A model generated the notes under the pieces. That model was not told where the DNA came from. It saw nothing but the letters and a program-made list of their open reading frames with translations, and made no database searches. A stretch of DNA of 36,610 nucleotides from contig VFZL01000040.1 in the NCBI GenBank assembly GCA_016871175.1, positions 1-36,610 of the forward strand, in the 5' to 3' direction. The DNA is from Acidimicrobiia bacterium. GTDB lineage: Bacteria > Acidobacteriota > Vicinamibacteria > Vicinamibacterales > CAVVIG01. This document shows, in pieces, positions 1 through 11,320 of this stretch. Numbering within the stretch: position 1 is the first letter of the stretch; every line of letters starts with the position of its first letter. The translations under genes were made by a program, and so were the position numbers.

Positions 1-123
1 CGTGACGTCGGGCTCACCGTCGACCCGACGGAGCGTCCTAACGCCGACCCCCACGAGTGTTGCCACGTCCCGTTGGTCGTGCCCTGCCTGCCGCAGGACC
101 TGTATCGCGTGCCGCGTGAGCAT
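1..123 (-). CDS. istA: IS21-family transposase IstA, N-terminal fragment
   Basis: Only the first 41 codons are in the window (ATG at 123, running off the left edge). They encode a helix-turn-helix: residues about 8-34 read like the IstA DNA-binding start (LRQAGHDQRDVATLVGVGVR, then TLRRVDGEP). In IS21 elements IstA is the DDE transposase, which works with the ATPase IstB. A purine-rich GGGAAGGG lies about 10 bases upstream of the ATG. The end-repeat copies just upstream support the assignment. The catalytic domain cannot be seen, so whether the element is intact is unknown. Another HTH-start transposase family is possible but less likely. Confidence 0.6.
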   Translation of the reverse strand, partial: MLTRHAIQVLRQAGHDQRDVATLVGVGVRTLRRVDGEPDVT

Positions 124-239
124 GGCGTCAGCCCTTCCCTCGCTGCTTGGTGCAGCGAGTGTCTGCGCCGAAGGGGTCAGCTCAGAGCGGCCAGCATTTC
201 CGGAAAAGGAACGGTCAGAATTTACGGAACCCGCACGCA
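1..239 (-). mobile_element. End of an IS21-like insertion sequence (partial)
   Basis: This is the transposase-start end of an IS21-type element; the rest lies beyond the left edge. Two similar copies of an end repeat (consensus GGYCAGMATTTMCGGAA) lie at about 189-205 and 213-229, close to the outer edge. IS21 elements are known for multiple short repeats at their ends. The minus strand begins TGCGTGCGGG at 239, consistent with the family's terminal TG, so 239 is the likely boundary. The far end and any target-site duplication are outside the window, so the boundary is inferred. Confidence 0.6.
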
Positions 240-511
240 CCTTCAGTCGGCGCCAAGTAGCTGAAGAGTATTGCCGTTGCGGCGGTTCGCGCGGTTCGAT
301 TGAACTGCATTCGTCGTACGCGACGTCTTCCGGGAAGCGTCTACTCCTCGCGCCGCCTCGGTGACCTCTCTATCCACAGTTCCGAGAGAAAGTCGAGAGA
401 AGGTCGATCAGCCCAGGGCGAATCAGTTGCGGAACACGCAGCTGTCCCTGACTCAGAGTTGCATTCCGCCTTCAGGAAGAAGGGTGGTTGGTGCGAAAGA
501 CGCTCGTCTGG
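240..511. other. Gene-free stretch beside the IS end
   Basis: No convincing gene was found on either strand. The short open frames here have arginine/serine-rich translations without domain-like pattern. It may be the downstream flank of the DUF2911 gene or debris from the insertion. Confidence 0.4.
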
Positions 512-1150
512 CTAGGGCCACAGCATCCGCCACTGCGCCGAGTATTCAGCAAGGCCCCACGCGATCCGAAGCGAGCCTGACGGAACGGCGCCTTTCGCTG
601 GCGGGAAGACCGGCTCGAGCGTGATCGTCAGGCTTTCAATGGCCTGGGAGAGATCTCGCCGGCGGACCGGGGTCCGACCAAAGTCCCGGGCGGGATCGTA
701 GTCGGTCCCCCACTGGCGCGTCTCCTCACTCACAATGAGTTCCCCGCCATCCCGGCGCGGGAGCAGGAACAGGGTGTACTCTCCCCGCGGGAGGTTGAGT
801 TCGCCGATCCGCATGGGCACATCCAGATTCAGCGTCGTCGCCCAGTTGGCCCCGAGCCGCCATACCTCGCCGTATGGCACCAGTTCCCCGAAGACGGTTC
901 GACCCCGCGCGTGCGGCTGGCCATAGTCGACGATCATTCGTGAAGGACCGGAGTGTGCCGGCGTGCCGGTGAACCAGCTCCACTGCGACCCGCGACCTTT
1001 CAGGACGCGACCATCGAAAGCGACGCTCGTCGTCACCCGGCCGCTCGGTGCCACGTTCGGCGTGGCGCCGGATCCTTGCGCCCCAAGGGACACCGCACAC
1101 AGCAGTCCGATGAGAGACGTGACGGTACCATCAATCACCCACTTCGCCAT
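512..1150 (-). CDS. DUF2911 family secreted protein
   Basis: A 212-residue protein of the DUF2911 family, whose function is unknown. Residues about 1-24 form a signal peptide ending near LGAQG, so the product is probably periplasmic. The family core spans about residues 70-140: a VDYGQPHARGR stretch, then GELVPYGEVWRLGANWATT, then a GELNLPRGEYTLFLLP strand pattern. These are the conserved family landmarks (VPYG-VWR-GAN-AT and the LP-G-Y-L turn). The start ATG follows a GACGAGG ribosome-binding site. It lies 71 bp downstream of katG on the same strand and may be cotranscribed with it, though no functional link is established. Confidence 0.85.
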   Translation of the reverse strand: MAKWVIDGTVTSLIGLLCAVSLGAQGSGATPNVAPSGRVTTSVAFDGRVLKGRGSQWSWFTGTPAHSGPSRMIVDYGQPHARGRTVFGELVPYGEVWRLGANWATTLNLDVPMRIGELNLPRGEYTLFLLPRRDGGELIVSEETRQWGTDYDPARDFGRTPVRRRDLSQAIESLTITLEPVFPPAKGAVPSGSLRIAWGLAEYSAQWRMLWP

Positions 1151-1221
1151 TGTTCGACCTCGTCACCGAGTGCGCGTAAGGGAGCCCAGCGTGGGGCGCA
1201 CGAGTTCCGCATCCATTCGGA

Positions 1222-3426
<2,205 letters not shown>

Positions 3427-3447
3427 TTAGGGTGACAACCACCCGAC

Positions 3448-3477
3448 AACATAGATCAGGCTTCAGACTATTTCCAA
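3448..3477 (-). promoter_or_regulatory. Predicted katG promoter
   Basis: On the minus strand a -35-like TTGGAA (3477-3472) is followed after 18 bp by a -10-like TATGTT (3453-3448). The ATG of katG is 49 bp downstream, leaving a leader of about 40 nt with a ribosome-binding site. This is prediction from hexamer match and spacing only. Confidence 0.45.
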
Positions 3478-3597
3478 TCCCGACATTTCTCTGCACGTTC
3501 CACCCACCTCATGAGCGCACTCCCATACGCGCCACGGCGTGGCCCGGGATGGGCCGCTCTGACGGGCGCACGCCGATCGGCCGATATGTTGGCGATC

Positions 3598-3942
3598 GTG
3601 GAGGACCCGCGTACTAATTCCGAAAGGACGGCAGACGAGACCCTGGCGCACCTCATCGACATCGTCCAGGCCGCCGCGCCCCTCGCAGCCGAGTTGCGCG
3701 AACAGGCGTCCACCCTCGGGCGGTCTGGTCCGGATGGCCGCCGCGGGGACCTGGCGGCGCTCGAAGAGAAGGCTTCTCAGCTGGAGACGGTGCTTGCGCG
3801 GGCCGTGGGCCTCCTGTGGCGTTACCGCACGCTGCGCTCCCCGGAACGAGGCGCTCCCAACCCGAGACGGTTGCGGCGTCTGGACGACAGGCTGGCCGCC
3901 GTCTTGATGATGCCCGACGGGCAGACGCGGCCCGCAGAGTAA
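3598..3942 (+). CDS. Small protein of unknown function
   Basis: An open frame for about 114 residues that I do not recognise. It is rich in Ala, Leu, Glu and Arg, with heptad-like helical stretches at about residues 13-40 and 50-75 that could form a coiled coil, then an Arg-rich segment. The frame is open further upstream (ATG at 3586 or 3511). I prefer GTG at 3598 because a -10-like TATGTT at 3585-3590 ends 7 nt before it and no ribosome-binding site is visible, matching the leaderless pattern of other genes here. It lies between katG (divergent) and the ligase pseudogene. It could be spurious, though the composition looks protein-like. Confidence 0.45.
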   Translation: MEDPRTNSERTADETLAHLIDIVQAAAPLAAELREQASTLGRSGPDGRRGDLAALEEKASQLETVLARAVGLLWRYRTLRSPERGAPNPRRLRRLDDRLAAVLMMPDGQTRPAE

Positions 3943-4014
3943 CCCCTCGGGCCGCCGCGCTGGGCGTGAAGGTTCGCCGTTGTGCCGAGTCGCGGTACGA
4001 TGTGTCGAACCGTG

Positions 4015-5159
<1,145 letters not shown>

Positions 5160-6530
5160 GGCCGCTCCAGTCATCGGGTGTCTCGTCCGGATCGAGCGCC
5201 TCCTGCGGCGGCCGAAGAGCCTCTGGGACCTGTTCGAGGTTGATCCGGATGCGGGTCCACGTGCTGAAGCGTCCGCGCATGACGTCCACGAGGACATCGG
5301 ATTCACGCAGGTAGCGTGCCACCTCGAGGTGCCGTGCCTTCCAACGGTCCAGTCCGGCGAGCGCCGCATCACGCGAGCGCGAGCGTGCGATCTCGATGAG
5401 GGGTCTTGTCGACACGCGCCGTGCCGAGGCGTTCGATGCTCTTGATGGCTGCACGCGCAGCGGTTCGCCCGCCTGCTTGCGATAGTGCGGCGGCCACGGT
5501 ACGTCGCCGAGCCCGTCGCGCTCGTGTCGCGCCGCGAGCTCCACCAGACCGTCCAACGCAAAGGCCCGGTCGTCGATCGCGCGATGTCGATCGCCGACCG
5601 TCGCGAACCGCTCGGGCATGGTGGCCAGCGTGAAGTCCTCCGGTCGTGCCTCGTCGAGCTTTTCCCATGTCACGGGAGCAGAGACCCGCGCATCTGGCTT
5701 GGGACGCACCGAGTAGGCCGCTGCGACGGTGCGATCCTTGGCGTTCTGGTTGTAATCCAGAAACACGCCTTGACGTTCCTCCTTCCACCACTTGCTCGTG
5801 GCGAGCGTTGGCGCGCGGCGTTCGACTTCCCGCGCGAACGCGAGCGCCGCGCGACGCACCTGCTGGAACCCCCAGCGTCGCTCGATCCGGACGTACACGT
5901 GGATCCCCCGCGATCCCGACGTCTTCGGCCAACCGACGAGCGAGAAATCGTCGAGCGTGTGGCGGCCCCCCCCGCGACCTCGCGGAGCTGGTCCCACGCG
6001 ACGCCGGGAACGGGGTCGAGGTCGATGCGGAGCTCGTCCGGATGATCGAGATCGTCCGCGCGCACCGGATGCGGGTGGAGCTCGAGGCACGCGAGGTTGG
6101 CCATCCACGCGAGCGCGGCAGCGTCTCGTGGCACCACCTCCTCGGCCGAGCGGCCCGAGGGGAACGTCAACGAGACGACCTCCACCCACGCCGGTCGTGA
6201 GGTCGGCGCTCGCTTCTGGTAGAAGAACTCGCCGTCGATGCCGTTCGGATACCGCACGAGGACGTTCGGTCGGTTCCCCGCGGCACGCAACGCGCCGTCG
6301 GCCACGCTCAGGTAGTACTGGACCAAATCCCGCTTGGTGTGTCCCGCCTGCGGGAACAGGACCTTGTCGGGATTCGTGATCGACACCTCGCGCCCGCTGA
6401 CGGTTAGGATCTCCGCATCGGACGCTTTCCCCACATGGCGATGGTAGTCGATTCCGTTCGCCCGCTGATGACGCGCGACTGTGCCAGAATTCGTAGAGCG
6501 TGCCCGAGGGAGCCCACGCAAGGAGGACAT

Positions 6531-7016
6531 ATGAAGCGGATCGTTCGCACACTCGCGGGGTTGGCCATGGCGTGTACGCTGAGCGCCGCGACGTCGTTCG
6601 CGCAGGCCGATGCCAACCAGGCGCTCAAGGCCGAAGTCAACGCGTTCATGGACCTCTACTGGCAGCTCTGGTCGGCTGGCGACCTCGACCAGCTGGTCGC
6701 GAAGATCTACCACCCGTTCGGGCAACTGAGTAACCAGGGGCATGCCTCGATCGACCGAATGAAAACCAGCTTTCCCACGACCCGCAAGACCCTGCTCGGC
6801 GGCGGGTACGGGCGTTCCAACATGCCGACGCGCAACATCTGCATTCTGGCGCCCAACGTGGCGGTCGTCAGCGGGCGAGGCATCCGCTATCTGTCCAACG
6901 GCAACGTGATGGGTGAGTTCGGGTGGACTTACACGCTGCTCAAAGGACCAGCCGGCTGGAAGATGGTGTCGATCTACACCCACAATCCGAAGACGGCGCT
7001 CACGTGTTCCAGTTAG
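6531..7016 (+). CDS. Secreted NTF2/SnoaL-like protein
   Basis: A 161-residue protein with a clear signal peptide (residues 1-24, cleavage near SFAQA), so it is exported. The mature part starts with an amphipathic helix (ALKAEVNAFMDLYWQLWSAGDLDQLVAKIYHPF) and continues with alternating strands (RNICILAPNVAVVSGRGIRYLSNG, then WTYTLLKGPAGWKMVSIYTH). This is the pattern of the SnoaL/DUF4440 NTF2-like fold, a cone-shaped small-molecule pocket. Specific activity cannot be told. The ATG at 6531 is fixed by a strong AAGGAGGA ribosome-binding site at 6520-6527; an upstream in-frame ATG at 6435 is rejected for lack of one. It is divergent from the polymerase pseudogene. Confidence 0.8.
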   Translation: MKRIVRTLAGLAMACTLSAATSFAQADANQALKAEVNAFMDLYWQLWSAGDLDQLVAKIYHPFGQLSNQGHASIDRMKTSFPTTRKTLLGGGYGRSNMPTRNICILAPNVAVVSGRGIRYLSNGNVMGEFGWTYTLLKGPAGWKMVSIYTHNPKTALTCSS

Positions 7017-7030
7017 GTTCAGAGGCGCGC

Positions 7031-7036
7031 TATAGT
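7031..7036 (+). promoter_or_regulatory. -10 element of a probable leaderless promoter
   Basis: TATAGT ends 6 nt before the ATG at 7043. Transcription from it would begin at or next to the start codon. No good -35 element was found and no ribosome-binding site precedes the ATG. Confidence 0.45.
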
Positions 7037-7042
7037 GCTTGT

Positions 7043-7879
7043 ATGCGCATCTGGCTGGCTGCGCTCCTGATTGCTGTGCTGCCGTCGCCTGGGCGTGCGC
7101 AGGACCCTTCCACCACGGGCATCACGGTGGGAGGGCTCCGGCTCCCGTCGATTGGATTACAGCTGCCGTCGATCGGCTTGCCTCACCCTCCGATGGGACT
7201 GCCCCCGCTCGGCGCAACGCCGGACCGTCGAGACGGCAGGCGAGCGCCGTTGCCGCCAGAGCACCCGGGTCGGCGTGGTGACGGGCCGTCGACCGTGCCC
7301 GTGTTCATGTTTCCGGTCTTCTACGTGCCGCCCACGCCGGGCGTGAGCGGGGCATTCGCCGGTCCACAACCAAACGGCACCCGGGTCGAGGTCCCGAAGG
7401 ACGGCCGCCTGCTGATCGACGTCGAGCCACGTGCGAGCGCGCAACTCTATGTCGATGGCTACTACATCGGCACGCCCGAGGACTACCGCGATGGACTCGA
7501 GCTGCCGGCAGGGGCGCACGCGCTCGAAGTACGGGCGCCGGGCTTCGAGACCGCGTCGACATCCGTTCAGGTGCCGGAGGGGCGTACGATCACGTATCGC
7601 GCCTGGCTGGCACGGCGCGGCGCGACGGGTGATTCCGCCGACCGCCCCGCGGCACCCGACTCGCCGCCGGCAGCAGCGTCTCCATCCTCACCCCCGTCCA
7701 CCGGTTCCGCGTCGGGCTCTGCGGCGGCGGGATCGAGGTCGAGCGCCGACTCATCGCCCGTGTCAGGGCCAGCGACGTACTACGTCATCCCGGGCTGCTA
7801 CATGGGCAACGTGCCGCCCCTCGAGGCCGACCTGCCACCGACGTGCGATCCCGCCCGCGCGATCACCATCAGACAGTGA
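7043..7879 (+). CDS. PEGA-domain secreted protein
   Basis: A 278-residue protein with a signal peptide (residues 1-19, cleavage near GRAQD). Residues about 28-55 repeat the phrase LPSIGL with Pro/Gly variations, forming a short low-complexity segment. A PEGA domain follows at about residues 130-190 (LLIDVEPRASAQLYVDGYYIGT, then ELPAGAHALEVRAPGFE). PEGA domains are small beta-sandwich modules found in surface proteins. After it comes a Ser/Pro/Ala-rich linker (about 198-245) and a C-terminal tail with two cysteines (IPGCYMGN and PPTCDPA) that may form a disulphide. The start follows a -10-like TATAGT, so it is probably leaderless. The role is unknown; attachment to the envelope is plausible but no anchor is seen. 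Confidence 0.75.
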   Translation: MRIWLAALLIAVLPSPGRAQDPSTTGITVGGLRLPSIGLQLPSIGLPHPPMGLPPLGATPDRRDGRRAPLPPEHPGRRGDGPSTVPVFMFPVFYVPPTPGVSGAFAGPQPNGTRVEVPKDGRLLIDVEPRASAQLYVDGYYIGTPEDYRDGLELPAGAHALEVRAPGFETASTSVQVPEGRTITYRAWLARRGATGDSADRPAAPDSPPAAASPSSPPSTGSASGSAAAGSRSSADSSPVSGPATYYVIPGCYMGNVPPLEADLPPTCDPARAITIRQ

Positions 7880-7912
7880 GAACAGCGGCGCGAAACGCGG
7901 TATCGTGTGTTC

Positions 7913-8206
7913 ATGGCGAAGCGACGCACGTCGATGCATCTCCTCGAGTTGGCCAAGCGCGGCGAGGAGGTTCGCGCTCGATTCCTGGCCGACGAACTCA
8001 AGCTGCTGTTCTCTGCATTTCCGCATCTGCATGATGCATTCGACCCCGACGAGCTCCCTGTGCCGTTCATTCTGAGAGTGCGTGCGGAACGGCCCATGTC
8101 CGCGCCGCCGAGAAAGCGCAAGCCGATGTCCCCTGCCGCCCGGAAGGCGGTGGGCGAGCGCATGAAGCGGTACTGGGCGGCTCGCCGTGCAGCCGGGGAC
8201 AAGTAG
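7913..8206 (+). CDS. Small basic protein of unknown function
   Basis: A 97-residue cytoplasmic protein. The N-terminal half is helical (LLELAKRGEEVRARFLADEL). The C-terminal third is strongly basic and holds MSPAARKAVGERMKRYWAAR, a motif I recognise from many small proteins of unknown function in this type of genome, where it sits at the C-terminus and may contact nucleic acid. The ATG is preceded by a -10-like TATCGT ending 6 nt upstream (7901-7906) and no ribosome-binding site, so the transcript is probably leaderless. It ends 9 bp before the P-loop kinase gene and is probably cotranscribed with it. Confidence 0.65.
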   Translation: MAKRRTSMHLLELAKRGEEVRARFLADELKLLFSAFPHLHDAFDPDELPVPFILRVRAERPMSAPPRKRKPMSPAARKAVGERMKRYWAARRAAGDK

Positions 8207-8215
8207 TTCAGCGGC

Positions 8216-8836
8216 ATGCGCGTCGCCATCGTCGGCGGTCCCGGCATCGGGAAGAGCACACTCGTCCGCCAGCTCGGGGACCTGTACCACAACGGCGCCT
8301 ACGGGGAAGGGGAAGAGGGCGTCTGGGATCCGCGGGTGCTCGAGGACATCGCGGCCGGGCGGAATCCGATCGGTGTCACTGCGTACTTCGGCGAGCTGTA
8401 TGACGCGAACTATCGAGACGCCGCGGCCCACGATCGGGCCGACCGCGTGATCTTCTTCGAGGGCGCGCGCATGACGCTCGAAGCGCACATCGCCGAATAT
8501 CCGGTCGAGTACCACGGCCGCCTGCGTGAGATCCTCGCGATCGGCGACCATTGGAGTCCCGACCGCGTGATCGTGCTCACGTCCAGCACCGACACGGTTG
8601 AGAAGCATATCCGCCTGCGCAACCGGACCAACGAGGCGGTCGAGCAGATGATCGCGCGGTTCCGGCTGATTGACGCGGAGTTCCGCCGCCTTGCCCCTCA
8701 GTACCCGAACACGGTGGTGATCGATCGTGACAACAAGGAGTTCCACCACCGGAGCGGCCTCATGGCCATCATCGAAGCCGCACGGCTGCCGCCGTTTCGC
8801 GAGATCCCATATCGGGTGGCGGAACGGGATGACTGA
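8216..8836 (+). CDS. P-loop kinase-like protein (deoxynucleoside-kinase-like)
   Basis: A 206-residue protein starting directly with a Walker A motif, GGPGIGKST (residues 7-15), after a short hydrophobic strand. A hydrophobic strand ending in acidic residues (RVIFFEGAR, about 81-89) could be the Walker B/DR region of a nucleoside kinase, and VDTVEKH-like and RNRTNEAVEQMIARFR segments could form the lid. Overall length and order resemble small nucleoside/nucleotide kinases, but no diagnostic substrate motif was recognised, so it could phosphorylate another small molecule. It begins 9 bp after the preceding small gene. Confidence 0.6.
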   Translation: MRVAIVGGPGIGKSTLVRQLGDLYHNGAYGEGEEGVWDPRVLEDIAAGRNPIGVTAYFGELYDANYRDAAAHDRADRVIFFEGARMTLEAHIAEYPVEYHGRLREILAIGDHWSPDRVIVLTSSTDTVEKHIRLRNRTNEAVEQMIARFRLIDAEFRRLAPQYPNTVVIDRDNKEFHHRSGLMAIIEAARLPPFREIPYRVAERDD

Positions 8837-8848
8837 TCTCTCCTCGTT

Positions 8849-11215
8849 TCAGTCCCGTGGGGCGAAGACCTTCTCACGCCCCACGAGGTAGAGCAGCAGA
8901 ACCAATCCCCCGAACGGGAGCAGCGCGAGCCCATTCGCGTACGGGCCCTCGAAGAACGGGTTGTGGGCTGCCGACCATTCGGTGAGCCTCTGCGTGACGT
9001 CGCCGAGGATGCCCGCCATGAACGCGATCAGGATGCCTGCGATGGCGCCGCCCGCGATGTACCCGGAAGCGAGCAGCACGGCCGGGCTCTTGTCTCCTTG
9101 GGCCATCATCTGTGCCTCGCTCAGCTGGCGACCCGCGTGCTTGCGTCGCGTGTACCGATCGCTCAGCCACCGAATCATGCCGCCGAGAAAGATCGGGCTG
9201 GTCGACGATAGGGGCAGGTACACGCCGACCGCGAACGCCAGCGATGGGACGCCGGACATCTCGAGCGTCAGCGTGATCATCACGCCCAGGAGCACCAGCC
9301 CCCAAGGCAGCTCGCGATTGAGAATGCCCTTGATGATGTAGGACATCAGCGTCGCCTTGGGCGCGTCGAACTTCGCGACTTGCCGTTCGCCATCCGGCGT
9401 GACGCGATGGGTCCCGTTGATGCCGGGATCTACCAGGAACACCGGTACACCGGTGCGGTCAACGAGGTACTTGCCGAGCGGCCGCTGCGTCTGCGACTGG
9501 TTGTGCCAAACGAGATACTCCGTCCCATTGTGCGCTTCGGTGTCGTGAAGCGAGTTCGGGTCGACGCGCAGGGTCGCCGGGAAGTTCTCGACGTCGCGCA
9601 ACAATGTCCCGCCGCCGGCAGCCTCGACCGGCTGCTTGCTGATCCGCGGCACGTAGACCGTCGCCGACTCGTTCAGCCGCAGCAGAATCGGACCCAGAAC
9701 CAGGGCCGCAGCCAGCGCGCCGACGAGGATCGCGATTTGCTGGTTTCGAGGCGTGGCCCCGACGAGGAAACCGGTTTTCAGATCTTGCGAGGTGGTGCCG
9801 CCATTGGACGAGGCGATGCAGACGATGGCGCCGACGGAGAGGGCCGTCACGTAGTAGTCCGGCCCGGTCCAGCCGACCAGCAGAAACGCCAGACACGTGA
9901 AGAGTAGTGTCGCGACCGTCATGCCGGAGATGGGGTTCGAGGTCGATCCGATCTCGCCGGTGAGGCGCGATGACACGGTCACGAACAGGAAGCCGAGTAC
10001 GACGAGCAGACTGGCGCCGAGCAAGTTCATGTGGAGCGGCCGTGCCAGCATGATGGCGACGACCAACGCGATGCTGCCCGCGTAGACGACTCTCATCGAT
10101 AAGTCGCGGTCGGTCCGTACGTGGGAGGTCCGGGCCGTGGCGCCTCCCTGGAAGTCTTTGAGGCCTTCGCGCAAGCTGGCCCAAATCGTTGGGAGCGACC
10201 GAAGAAGGCTGACGATCCCAGCTGCGGTCACGGCGCCGGCGCCGATATACAGCACGTACGCGTCTCGAATCGCGCCCAGGCTCATCTCGGCAATGGGGAT
10301 CGTCCCCGGTGCCAGCGGTGTGGCGGCCGCGGAGCCGAAAAACTTGATCGCCGGAATCAACACGAGAAACGCGAGCACGCCGCCCGCACACATGATGGAC
10401 GCGACGTACGGACCGATGATGTATCCCACGCCGAGCAACTCGGGTGAGATCTCGGCGGAGATCGACCCGGCCGAGAACGGCGGACCGAAGACGCGCTCCG
10501 GTACGTCCTTCCATCCCTTGAACGCGACGTTGATCGCCTTGTAGACGAACCCGATGCCAAAGCCTGTGAAGATCGTCGTGGCGCTCATCGCGGCGCCGCC
10601 AAGCGCGGCTTGCTCTGCCTTCGCGGCCGGGGATGCGAGCGCACGCGACTCCGCGGAGGCACCAGCTTTGAGCACCTCGGCGCACGCCGTCCCCTCTGGG
10701 TATTTCAAGATGCCGTGCTGCTGAACGATGAGCGCGCGGCGGAGCGGAATCATCATGAGGATGCCGAGCAGCCCGCCGAGCACGGCAACCAGGATCGTCC
10801 GCGTCGCCTCGAGATCGAATCCCAGGATCATGATCGCGGGCATCGTGACCCCGAGGCCGAACGCGATCGACTCGCCCGCCGATCCAGCGGTCTGGACGAT
10901 GTTGTGTTCGAGGATCGTCGCGTCCCGTCCACCCACTTTGGAGAGCAGCCGGAAGAGGGTGATGGAGATGACGGCAACCGGAATGGAGGCGCTGACGGTC
11001 AAGCCGACTTTCAGGACCAAGTAAAGAGAAGACGCGCCGAAGATGAGGCCCAGCAGCGTGCCGACGAGCAGGGGCAGCGGCGTCAGCTCTCGCGTGATCG
11101 TGTCGCTCGCGATATAGGGCTCGAAGCGTGGCCGGGTTCCCAGCACCGTTCGACCGTGTGTCGTCGAACCGTCGTCCACCGTCGCGACGCGCGGATCCAG
11201 TTTGCTGACGGCCAT
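8849..11215 (-). CDS. OPT family oligopeptide transporter
   Basis: A 788-residue inner-membrane protein of the oligopeptide transporter (OPT) family, which imports peptides or metal-chelate complexes with protons. The start region PYIASDTITRELTPLPLLVGTLLGLIFGASSLYLVLKVGLTVSASIPVAV is characteristic of the bacterial branch. About 14-16 hydrophobic segments follow, with family phrases such as NIVQTAGSAGESIAFG (about residues 105-120) and SSNGGTTSQDLKTGFLVGATP (about 480-500). A hydrophilic insert of about 90 residues (about 535-625) separates the last group of membrane segments. AAAGGA upstream of the ATG is the ribosome-binding site. The substrate cannot be told; no peptidase or metallophore gene is adjacent. 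Confidence 0.93.
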   Translation of the reverse strand: MAVSKLDPRVATVDDGSTTHGRTVLGTRPRFEPYIASDTITRELTPLPLLVGTLLGLIFGASSLYLVLKVGLTVSASIPVAVISITLFRLLSKVGGRDATILEHNIVQTAGSAGESIAFGLGVTMPAIMILGFDLEATRTILVAVLGGLLGILMMIPLRRALIVQQHGILKYPEGTACAEVLKAGASAESRALASPAAKAEQAALGGAAMSATTIFTGFGIGFVYKAINVAFKGWKDVPERVFGPPFSAGSISAEISPELLGVGYIIGPYVASIMCAGGVLAFLVLIPAIKFFGSAAATPLAPGTIPIAEMSLGAIRDAYVLYIGAGAVTAAGIVSLLRSLPTIWASLREGLKDFQGGATARTSHVRTDRDLSMRVVYAGSIALVVAIMLARPLHMNLLGASLLVVLGFLFVTVSSRLTGEIGSTSNPISGMTVATLLFTCLAFLLVGWTGPDYYVTALSVGAIVCIASSNGGTTSQDLKTGFLVGATPRNQQIAILVGALAAALVLGPILLRLNESATVYVPRISKQPVEAAGGGTLLRDVENFPATLRVDPNSLHDTEAHNGTEYLVWHNQSQTQRPLGKYLVDRTGVPVFLVDPGINGTHRVTPDGERQVAKFDAPKATLMSYIIKGILNRELPWGLVLLGVMITLTLEMSGVPSLAFAVGVYLPLSSTSPIFLGGMIRWLSDRYTRRKHAGRQLSEAQMMAQGDKSPAVLLASGYIAGGAIAGILIAFMAGILGDVTQRLTEWSAAHNPFFEGPYANGLALLPFGGLVLLLYLVGREKVFAPRD

Positions 11216-11231
11216 CGCGGATAATCCTTTC

Positions 11232-11259
11232 AGCTTTCTGCTCTCGGCTTTCTGCCCTC
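11232..11259. repeat. Two-copy 14-bp tandem repeat
   Basis: AGCTTTCTGCTCTC and GGCTTTCTGCCCTC stand side by side, with a partial third copy (CTTTC) at 11227-11231. They lie just upstream of the OPT start, between it and ligD. They resemble short dispersed intergenic repeats and no protein or hairpin function is evident. Confidence 0.6.
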
Positions 11260-11320
11260 GCCCCGTCCGTTCCCTGCCATGCTGCCACGGCGCCAGGGGC
11301 TTGTATAGCGGGAAGGCCTG

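Noticed and set aside
9459-11288. 609-residue open frame within the OPT gene
   Set aside because: Same strand, other frame; Arg/Ala-rich and lacks the membrane segments seen in the true frame.
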